From an uncultured Lachnospiraceae bacterium (GTDB taxonomy: Bacteria > Bacillota > Clostridia > Lachnospirales > Lachnospiraceae): DNA of 11,421 nt. Shown here piece after piece: positions 6,476 to 11,421 of the stretch. A model generated the notes under the pieces. It saw nothing but the letters and a program-made list of their open reading frames with translations. It was not told the origin of the DNA and searched no databases. The number at the start of each line of letters is the position of its first letter. Within the stretch, counting starts at the first letter, position 1. The DNA lies in the NCBI GenBank assembly GCA_902764045.1, contig CACWUI010000032.1, positions 1-11,421 on the forward strand, written 5' to 3'. Both the position numbers and the translations under genes were made by a program.

Positions 6476-7300
6476 ATGGAAGATAAACAATTCAAAAAAG
6501 AAGTGACCGAGTATTGGGATGCGGGAAGCTCTGATTACGACACCGCCCCGGGACACGGTCTTTTTCATGAGGAAGAAAAACAGGAATGGATAAAAGCATT
6601 GGGGGAGATAGTTCCGAAAGACGCAAAGGTTCTTGATGTGGGCTGCGGTACCGGCTTTCTAACCCTTCTTCTTGCGGAAATGGGTCATACGGTAAAAGGG
6701 ATCGATCTATCCGAGGGAATGCAGGCTGACGCCAAAAAGAAGGTGAAGGAAAAAGGTTTTGAAGACAGGGTTTCATTTGCTATAGGCGATGCCGAAAAGC
6801 CGGATGAGCCTGACGATGAGTATGATGTTGTGATAAACAGACATCTTCTGTGGACCCTTCCTCATCCGGATGTTGCCGTAAAAGAATGGCTCAGAGTTGT
6901 AAAGCCGGGTGGTAAGGTTATCATCATTGACGGTGACTGGAAGCTTTGGGCAAAAAAGTTTAAAGAGCATGAAAATGAACCCGAGGGTGAAGGGAAACAC
7001 GAGCATATGCATGACCACGAAGACGGTCACGAGCATTCCCACGAGCACGGTCACGGTCATCACCATCATGGCCACGGCAAAGGACACGGAGGCCGCAAAT
7101 ACAGTGAGGAAATGAACAACAATCTCCCTTCAAGATCCGGAGATAAGGATGTTACCGACTTCCTGCCGAAGGAAGGTGCACAGATCGAGATAAAGCGTCT
7201 TAAAAATGTGGAAGATGTGGAACGCAGGCTTTTTGCTGAGGATGAATGGATGTCCTCCGGGGAGCACAATAGGATCGCTTATATTTTGAAAAAAATATGA
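6476..7300 (+). CDS. Class I SAM-dependent methyltransferase with a histidine-rich insert
   Basis: Complete 274-residue enzyme; AAAGGAG at 6464-6470 sits five bases before the ATG. Seen: an N-terminal helix region with FxxxVTEYWD-type start (6-15), SAM motif I VLDVGCGTGF (52-61), the acidic beta2 residue Asp77 in KGIDLSEGM, GDAEKP (104-109), NRHLLWTLPHP (121-131) and KPGGKVIIIDGDW (143-155). Residues 165-204 contain 16 histidines, many alternating with Gly or Glu, including HGHGHHHHGH (191-200). Such tracts commonly bind Ni, Zn or Co. The C-terminal part (205-274) returns to sequence related to the left-edge paralogue (YSEE..., LP..., ending AYILKK). The insert is between the Rossmann core and a C-terminal subdomain, so catalysis is probably intact. 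The acceptor substrate is unknown. Its position right behind a peptide/nickel-type importer suggests a role in metal or chelator handling, which is inference. Confidence 0.93.
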   Translation: MEDKQFKKEVTEYWDAGSSDYDTAPGHGLFHEEEKQEWIKALGEIVPKDAKVLDVGCGTGFLTLLLAEMGHTVKGIDLSEGMQADAKKKVKEKGFEDRVSFAIGDAEKPDEPDDEYDVVINRHLLWTLPHPDVAVKEWLRVVKPGGKVIIIDGDWKLWAKKFKEHENEPEGEGKHEHMHDHEDGHEHSHEHGHGHHHHGHGKGHGGRKYSEEMNNNLPSRSGDKDVTDFLPKEGAQIEIKRLKNVEDVERRLFAEDEWMSSGEHNRIAYILKKI

Positions 7301-7323
7301 TTTAATACAGGCAGACAAGGGAG

Positions 7324-7370
7324 ATAGCATACTGCCGGTTTCCATAGACAGGAAACCGGGAGTATGCTAT
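7324..7370 (+). terminator. Long stable hairpin, possible terminator or attenuator
   Basis: ATAGCATACT (7324-7333) plus CCGGTTTCC (7335-7343) pair with GGAAACCGG (7351-7359) plus AGTATGCTAT (7361-7370). That gives 19 base pairs with a single internal G-G mismatch and a seven-base loop. It lies 24 bases after the methyltransferase stop and 40 before the next start. The following ATTTCATATATTT is only moderately T-rich, so termination is plausible but not certain; a processing or operator site is an alternative. Confidence 0.6.
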
Positions 7371-7397
7371 ATTTCATATATTTGATAAAAAAAGTAT

Positions 7398-7404
7398 GGA
7401 GAGG
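7398..7404 (+). promoter_or_regulatory. Ribosome binding site deciding the start at 7410
   Basis: GGAGAGG lies two bases before an ATG at 7407 and five bases before the immediately following ATG at 7410. The second spacing is normal and the first too short, so 7410 is preferred. A further in-frame ATG at 7473 (MRKGLL..., preceded by AGAGGGAACAAAG) would remove an acidic 21-residue leader and cannot be excluded. Confidence 0.6.
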
Positions 7405-7409
7405 TAATG

Positions 7410-7901
7410 ATGTACGATTCAACCGTTGACGAAGAAGAGACGTATACGGAAGACACCAAAGAGGGAACAAAGATGCGTAAAGGTCTGCTTATCACATTAG
7501 TCTTTACTCTGATAATAACCGTACCCGTAGGCATAGGCGCCTCACGGCTCGGCTGGGCGTTTGATAAGATCCTCGGCACGTATACCACCATTCCCCTTAC
7601 GGCTCTGGCGGTGTTTACGATCCTGTTCATAGCTTTTTCCATGGTACGCCCCGTAAGCGCCCTGTGGTTCAGGATATGCACATGGGTGACCGGCTTGTAT
7701 GCATGTGTACTGGCTTATTTTGTCCCGTCCATGACATCTGCCAGTATTGTTTTGATATGCTTCGGACAAAGGTGGAACGGGACCATAAAGCCTGTGGTCA
7801 TGTTCATCATAGCCATCGGGTCGATAGTGACTGTGATATTCGGATTTATTTACGCAAGATTCTTTCATTTTAAATTTTACAAAAAAATACTGGTAAGTTA
7901 G
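7410..7901 (+). CDS. Membrane domain of a split metallophosphoesterase (N-terminal part)
   Basis: The product is 163 residues from 7410: an acidic cytoplasmic-looking leader, then four to five hydrophobic helices (about 27-45, 62-80, 88-106, 108-120 and 129-151, counted from an ATG at 7407). It ends with basic FHFKFYKKILVS at TAG 7899-7901. On its own it resembles no finished protein. Membrane-anchored calcineurin-like phosphoesterases of Firmicutes have this design: several helices, a short basic linker, then the catalytic domain. The catalytic domain follows here in the -1 frame, and both frames meet at A7 (7881-7887). I therefore read 7410-8581 as one gene broken or programmed to shift at the A run. 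If not shifted, this would be a small orphan membrane protein. Confidence 0.7.
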   Translation: MYDSTVDEEETYTEDTKEGTKMRKGLLITLVFTLIITVPVGIGASRLGWAFDKILGTYTTIPLTALAVFTILFIAFSMVRPVSALWFRICTWVTGLYACVLAYFVPSMTSASIVLICFGQRWNGTIKPVVMFIIAIGSIVTVIFGFIYARFFHFKFYKKILVS

Positions 7902-8581
7902 ATAAAACATACAGGATAGTCCAAATATCTGATATTCATGTGGGTTCCATAATAGGCCCTCACTATATCGGACGTATGGTGAAAAAGGTAAACGAATTAA
8001 ATGCAGATATGATCGTGATAACCGGTGATATCTTCAATCACGGCGGTGTTGATGAGTGCCGTGATGTGCAGGCAGTGACAAAGGAATTTGCGAATCTTAA
8101 AGCCCGGGACGGGGTATTTGCGGTGTTGGGCAATCATGACCCGGATACAGATGATTCTGAAATGGCCAAATTTATACGCGAAACGGGTATGATATTTATT
8201 GATAATGATACCTATGAAAATGACACCCTCACTCTGGTGGGACGTACAGGTCTGGTCACGGATTATTCCCTCAGAAAGGATATGAAAAGCCTTATGAGTG
8301 ATGTGGATCACAGCAAGCCGATCGTTGTGCTTGACCACGATCCCAGAGGCGCGGATGATGCAAGCGAATTCGGTGCAGACGTGGTGTTCTCGGGACATAC
8401 CCACAGAGGCCAGTTCTTCCCCATGACAGCCCTTTCCAAAAGAGTTAATAAAAAGAACTATTTTTACGGCCGGGTGGAATTCGGAAAGACTACAAGCATA
8501 TGTTCGTCAGGCGCGGGATCCTTCCAGCTTCCCATAAGGGTGGGGACCAATTCGGAGATCGTTTGTATGGATCTGAGTTGA
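7886..8581 (+). CDS. Calcineurin-like metallophosphoesterase domain (C-terminal part of split gene)
   Basis: Hydrolyses phosphoester bonds with a two-metal centre; this subfamily is usually membrane-tethered. The frame is open from 7874, and the domain clearly starts before any start codon: it reads KLDKTYRIVQISDIHVG from 7895. The first usable start is GTG at 7940, which would cut off the metal-binding DxH (7931-7939), so a start there would give a defective enzyme. The remaining ligand motifs are complete: ITGD, GNHD (8129-8140), LDHDP and GHTH (8393-8404, in FSGHTHRGQFFP). The coordinates begin at the first codon read after a -1 shift on the A run at 7881-7887, giving ...FYKK-NTGKLDKTYRIVQ. 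The end (TGA 8579-8581) is natural and followed by a terminator. The natural substrate is unknown. Confidence 0.85.
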   Translation, partial: NTGKLDKTYRIVQISDIHVGSIIGPHYIGRMVKKVNELNADMIVITGDIFNHGGVDECRDVQAVTKEFANLKARDGVFAVLGNHDPDTDDSEMAKFIRETGMIFIDNDTYENDTLTLVGRTGLVTDYSLRKDMKSLMSDVDHSKPIVVLDHDPRGADDASEFGADVVFSGHTHRGQFFPMTALSKRVNKKNYFYGRVEFGKTTSICSSGAGSFQLPIRVGTNSEIVCMDLS

Positions 8582-8610
8582 AAAGAGAATATATTACGAC
8601 AGATTTTGCT

Positions 8611-8646
8611 ACACAGGACAGGTTGACTGTTCTGTGTATTTTTTTG
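8611..8646 (+). terminator. Intrinsic terminator after the metallophosphoesterase
   Basis: ACACAGGACAG (8611-8621) pairs with CTGTTCTGTGT (8627-8637) through 11 pairs, one of them G-T, around the five-base loop GTTGA. A run of seven T (8639-8645) follows. It lies 30 bases after the stop codon. Confidence 0.92.
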
Positions 8647-8787
8647 CTTTTTCATTTTCGATGGACACAGTGACAGTTTTAAGCCTTATGTTGGGAAACC
8701 TTAAAAACGCCACCCGTTCTCCTAAAACCGTATTTTGGTCTCCGTGCTTTCTCCACCTGTTTTATATACATATATACAGAAAAAGAA

Positions 8788-8816
8788 TTGCAAAAATGAC
8801 AAAAATTTAATAAAAT
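8788..8816 (+). promoter_or_regulatory. Predicted sigma-A-type promoter for the pilus operon
   Basis: TTGCAA (8788-8793) and TAAAAT (8811-8816) are separated by 17 bases in an AT-rich stretch, with TATATACATATATA (8764-8777) upstream. Transcription would start near 8823-8825, leaving a leader of about 40 bases before the pilin start. This is a fair consensus match judged by eye, not tested. Confidence 0.6.
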
Positions 8817-8861
8817 AAAGTTATACAGTAACAAGCGGGTCATAAATAAGGAGATGAGATT

Positions 8862-10037
8862 ATGAAAATGAAGAAAAGGATCACAGCAGGGATTGCTGTC
8901 GCTGCAGCGGCAGCAGGAGTTTTTATTGCTCCAATGACAACATTTGCATCCAGTTACACATCGATTAACGGTAAGGCAGCTAACGCAACGGGAGCATGTA
9001 AGTTTGACAAGAATCTGACCATGGATGTGAATGCCTGCGTACCTGCGGCCACATTCAGCTTTGCCATTGAGCCGATATCTTCAACTCAGGCAATTGCAGG
9101 TACGGCTACCACGGCAGAAGTAAAGCCGGGACCTGCCGGAGCGACCATAGCAGATGTGGTCTACACCACAAACAACAGTAACAGCTCAGCCACCGTAACC
9201 ACAAGCGGAACCACAAAGACGGCTAAACAAGAGGTGGCAGTAGATATGTCTGCCTGCTCCTTTACGGAGCCCGGTGTTTATCGTTATATAATCACCGAAT
9301 CCGGAACCAATAACGGTGTAACCAATGATACCCAAACTAAAAGAACCCTTGATGTATATGTTAAAGACGTAAACGGCGCGCTGGTGATAGACAGTAATAG
9401 TTATGTGCTTTATACAGGCGAAAAAACAGATGCTCCTGCAAAGGCAGCATCTAACGTAACAAACACAAAGTCCACAGGTTATACAAACACCTACAACACC
9501 TACGACCTTACCTTCGGTAAAGAGGTAAAGGGTAACTTCGGTTCCAAGGACAAATATTTTGAATACACGGTAGAAATCACTGTACCCCAAGGCACGGTTC
9601 TTAATGTAGATGTTACAAAGGCCGATGTAACTCCTCATGAATCAGATTCCACCACTGTGACAACAGAGGCAAACCCTACACAACTTACAGCAACAACAGA
9701 CAAAATAACACAAAAGTTTTATCTGCATGACGGACAGTACATCACAATAAAAGATATACCTGCAAATGCAGTGTACACCGTATCAGAGAATAATGAGGAT
9801 TATACAAAAACAAACGGGATCGTTGCGGCAGATAATGAATATGAAGTAGCACATACAGATGATCAAACCGGGACCATGACTGCCGATGTTAAGACAGGCT
9901 TCACAAACACCAGAGATACGGTGACCCCCTCCGGTGTATTCACCCCCGGACTTACCGCCGGCGTGATCATCATGGCAGGTGCCGCTGCAGGTATTGTTTC
10001 ATATGTGGTAGTTAAGAGCAGAAGAAACAAAGAGTAA
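8862..10037 (+). CDS. Spy0128/FctA-like major pilin with two predicted isopeptide domains
   Basis: A 391-residue surface protein; AAGGAG at 8848-8853 supports the ATG at 8862. Seen: a Sec signal peptide (KMKKR, hydrophobic Ala-rich core) with likely cleavage after TFA (residue 29). Two domains follow with the Lys/Glu/Asn pattern of streptococcal pilins. In domain 1, Lys50 (KFDKNL), Glu146 (YRYIITE) and Asn209 (YTNTY) fit. In domain 2, Lys220 (LTFGKEVKG), Glu309 (VYTVSE) and Asn349 (GFTNTR) fit. These would make self-formed Lys-Asn bonds if the fold is right. The C-terminus is a cell-wall sorting signal: VTPSG (354-358), a hydrophobic helix (about 362-384) and the basic tail KSRRNKE. VTPSG replaces LPXTG and resembles the EVPTG/QVPTG class used by streptococcal pilus sortases. 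Three cysteines (46, 59, 132) in domain 1 are unusual for an exported protein of this kind. The next gene starts 6 bases after the stop. Confidence 0.88.
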   Translation: MKMKKRITAGIAVAAAAAGVFIAPMTTFASSYTSINGKAANATGACKFDKNLTMDVNACVPAATFSFAIEPISSTQAIAGTATTAEVKPGPAGATIADVVYTTNNSNSSATVTTSGTTKTAKQEVAVDMSACSFTEPGVYRYIITESGTNNGVTNDTQTKRTLDVYVKDVNGALVIDSNSYVLYTGEKTDAPAKAASNVTNTKSTGYTNTYNTYDLTFGKEVKGNFGSKDKYFEYTVEITVPQGTVLNVDVTKADVTPHESDSTTVTTEANPTQLTATTDKITQKFYLHDGQYITIKDIPANAVYTVSENNEDYTKTNGIVAADNEYEVAHTDDQTGTMTADVKTGFTNTRDTVTPSGVFTPGLTAGVIIMAGAAAGIVSYVVVKSRRNKE

Positions 10038-10043
10038 GCCCGT

Positions 10044-10553
10044 ATGAAAGAAAACGAAGAGACTCCGGAAAAAAAGAAGCGTGGTCTTCCCAAAGGACTT
10101 AAAGGATTTCTTATCAGGGCAGGGATAATCGCAGGCGCAGTGATCGTGTTTTTTTGCTTCTTCGGCATTCACGTTTACCATGGCAATAACATGATCACTT
10201 CCCTGCGGGACGGCGAATTTGTCATCGTAAGCAAAACAAGCGCCCCCCTTGCGGACAGGGTGATCGCATACAGAGCAGATAATGAAACGAGATTTGCAAG
10301 AGTAGTGGGACTCCCCGGAGATAAGATCGAGATCACAAAAAACAAATACACCATAAACGGTTCGGTTCCCACGGAGCAGGTGTTTTTTGATACCCGCTCG
10401 GAGACCGAAGTTCATTTGAACGTACCGGAAAATCATGTATTTGTCCTGAATGATCACAGGGAAGATGAGCGCGATTCAAGAACCTACGGAGCCATTCCAT
10501 ATTCCGACATAAAAGGCGTTGTGATATTTACCATGGCAAGGAGAGGTTTCTGA
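10044..10553 (+). CDS. Signal-peptidase-like protein lacking the catalytic dyad (SipA-like pilus assembly factor)
   Basis: A 169-residue protein with a lysine-rich N-terminus, one membrane helix (about 22-41) and a type I signal peptidase S26 fold. The box around the nucleophile reads HGNNMITSLRDGEFVIV: Asn49 stands where GxSM would supply Ser. The lysine box reads RFARVVGLPGD: Ala85 stands where KRVxGLPGD would supply Lys. The later ERDSRTYGAIP box (about 142-151) is retained. So the fold is kept but classical catalysis should be absent. From family knowledge, S. pyogenes SipA is likewise a signal-peptidase homologue without the standard Ser/Lys pair and is needed for pilin polymerisation. 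Lying between the pilin and the sortase supports that role. The ribosome binding site is weak (AAAGAG), so coupling to the pilin gene is likely. Its stop overlaps the sortase start as TGATG. Confidence 0.88.
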   Translation: MKENEETPEKKKRGLPKGLKGFLIRAGIIAGAVIVFFCFFGIHVYHGNNMITSLRDGEFVIVSKTSAPLADRVIAYRADNETRFARVVGLPGDKIEITKNKYTINGSVPTEQVFFDTRSETEVHLNVPENHVFVLNDHREDERDSRTYGAIPYSDIKGVVIFTMARRGF

Positions 10554-11212
10554 TGCGGATTGTAAACATTATCATAGACCGGTTTTTTATCCTTCTCCTG
10601 GTCATACTTTTCGTGATAGGCGCTTATTGTATTTATGACTCAGTATATCTTCAACGGATAGGCCTGGCTGCCGGCGTGTATAAGCCCACAAAGACCAATC
10701 CGGAAGAATACATGAAGATAGGGGACGAATGTATAGGATGGGTGACCATAAAAAACACTTCCATTGATTACCCCATAATGCATGCGGAGGATAACCTGAA
10801 ATACCTGAATACAGCCCCCGACGGCAGTTATTCCCTTGCCGGCAGCGTTTTTCTTGACTGGCAGAACAAGCCGGATTTCAGTGATAAATACAACCTTATC
10901 CACGGTCACCACATGGAATCGGGGATGTTCGGTTTTTTGGATCTGTTTGTGGATAAAGAATATTTTGAAACACACAAGGAAGCGGAGCTTACCTATAACG
11001 GTGAAATGCATTCGGCTACCGTTTTTGCATTTGTCATAGCCGATGCCAATGAAAAGATTCTTTTTGATGTTACTTACGAGGGACAGTACGAGTACATTAA
11101 GAGCAAGGCAACTTATTTTGAAGAGCCCGTAAATAAAGAAAAGATCGTATGCTTAAGTACTTGTAAAGATCCCGGTACTACACAGAGGACCATGCTTTTT
11201 ATTTCTCTGTAA
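10553..11212 (+). CDS. Class B sortase (pilus polymerase or anchoring transpeptidase)
   Basis: A 219-residue transpeptidase with one N-terminal signal-anchor helix (about 7-29), facing the outside of the membrane. Seen: IGWVTIKNTSIDYPIM (61-76), typical of SrtB. The catalytic His119 lies in IHGHHMESGMFGFL, where class B enzymes usually have YGHNM..G.MF. The nucleophile Cys204 is in CLSTC, and Arg212 in QRTMLF completes the triad. The length fits the class. The start overlaps the previous stop by one base (TGATG). It presumably recognises VTPSG on the upstream pilin and either links pilin subunits through an acceptor Lys or attaches the fibre to the wall. In streptococcal FCT islands the pilin-polymerising enzyme is also a class B-type sortase, so polymerisation is favoured. 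That assignment is inference. Confidence 0.93.
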   Translation: MRIVNIIIDRFFILLLVILFVIGAYCIYDSVYLQRIGLAAGVYKPTKTNPEEYMKIGDECIGWVTIKNTSIDYPIMHAEDNLKYLNTAPDGSYSLAGSVFLDWQNKPDFSDKYNLIHGHHMESGMFGFLDLFVDKEYFETHKEAELTYNGEMHSATVFAFVIADANEKILFDVTYEGQYEYIKSKATYFEEPVNKEKIVCLSTCKDPGTTQRTMLFISL

Positions 11213-11215
11213 ATT

Positions 11216-11223
11216 GGGGTGAT
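11216..11223 (+). promoter_or_regulatory. Ribosome binding site supporting a TTG start at 11227
   Basis: GGGGTGAT closely follows the extended anti-Shine-Dalgarno complement and begins three bases after the sortase stop. It leaves three to five bases before TTG at 11227, the first codon of a clean signal peptide. No ATG or GTG is available nearby in this frame. Confidence 0.65.
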
Positions 11224-11226
11224 AAT

Positions 11227-11421
11227 TTGAAAAAAATTTTCGTATTTTTAGTCGGTCTTTTACCGGTTTTTGTGTCAATACCCGTATATGCCGATGCTAT
11301 TACGGTTAAAACCGACGCGCCCATTCTCATTACCCTTAAGTCCGGAAACAGGGTTTTAGATGAAAAAGAGATAAACGGCGCGGGTGAGTTTGATCTGCCC
11401 GAAGGCGACGTGGGCAGGTAC
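11227..11421 (+). CDS. Secreted protein, 3'-truncated by the window edge; possible minor pilin
   Basis: Sixty-five codons are visible, starting at TTG with a good ribosome binding site 15 bases after the sortase stop. The N-terminus is a Sec signal peptide (MKKIFVFLVGLLPVFVSIP) with likely cleavage after VYA near residue 22. The mature start ITVKTDAPILITLK...EFDLPEGDVGRY is beta-rich, and its final VGRY could open a strand like the GVYRY of the pilin. In streptococcal FCT islands the small basal pilin FctB is often coded just after the sortase, so an FctB-like role is the best guess from position. The sequence seen is too short to recognise the family, and an accessory adhesin is equally possible. 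Confidence 0.7.
   Translation, partial: MKKIFVFLVGLLPVFVSIPVYADAITVKTDAPILITLKSGNRVLDEKEINGAGEFDLPEGDVGRY

Noticed and set aside
6968..7087. Tandem-repeat or low-complexity DNA artefact behind the His-rich tract
   Set aside because: The codons vary between CAC and CAT, and the Gly/Glu partners are irregular, so it is a selected protein feature rather than a simple DNA repeat expansion; the frame stays intact on both sides.
8677..8706. Inverted repeat TTTTAAG/CTTAAAA upstream of the pilin promoter
   Set aside because: Seven A/T-rich pairs around a 16-base loop are expected by chance in this composition.
8661..8810. 49-residue open frame between the phosphoesterase terminator and the pilin promoter
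   Set aside because: No ribosome binding site, overlaps the predicted -35 region of the pilin promoter, and composition shifts along its length; not supported as a gene.

Overview
The window looks like a chromosomal segment of a Gram-positive Firmicute, probably a Clostridia/Lachnospiraceae-type gut anaerobe. This rests on strong AGGAGG-type ribosome binding sites, a lipoprotein solute-binding protein with a lipobox, a sortase-anchored surface protein, moderate GC content, and protein sequences that read like that group. The taxonomic call is from general family resemblance only; no search was run. All genes are on the + strand.

Region 1 (1-600) is the 3' part of a class I SAM-dependent methyltransferase gene, cut by the window edge and closed by a clear intrinsic terminator. 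Region 2 (601-889) is a gene-poor leader with several inverted repeats. Region 3 (890-6383) is a tight five-gene ABC importer operon of the peptide/nickel (Opp/Dpp/Ami) family, in the order permease, permease, lipoprotein solute-binding protein, ATPase, ATPase. Junctions overlap or nearly touch, so the genes are surely cotranscribed. A REP-like inverted repeat (6388-6448) separates the operon from a second, full-length methyltransferase (6476-7300). This is a close paralogue of the truncated one at the left edge (76 of 92 residues identical by hand alignment over the shared Rossmann core). It carries a strongly histidine-rich insert that the first copy lacks. Two methyltransferases flanking a peptide/nickel-type importer, one with a metal-binding-looking tract, suggest uptake or handling of a metal or metal-chelate substrate; that link is inference.

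Region 4 (7301-8650) holds a strong hairpin and then a membrane-anchored metallophosphoesterase that is split into two reading frames at a run of seven A residues, ending in a good intrinsic terminator. Region 5 (8788-11421) starts with a plausible promoter and encodes a surface-pilus module: a two-domain Spy0128/FctA-like pilin with a non-LPXTG sorting signal, a signal-peptidase-like protein that lacks both catalytic residues (SipA-like), a class B sortase, and the first 65 codons of a secreted protein that could be a minor pilin. The layout closely recalls the streptococcal FCT (T-antigen) pilus islands.

No tRNA, rRNA, CRISPR array, transposase or phage gene was seen.
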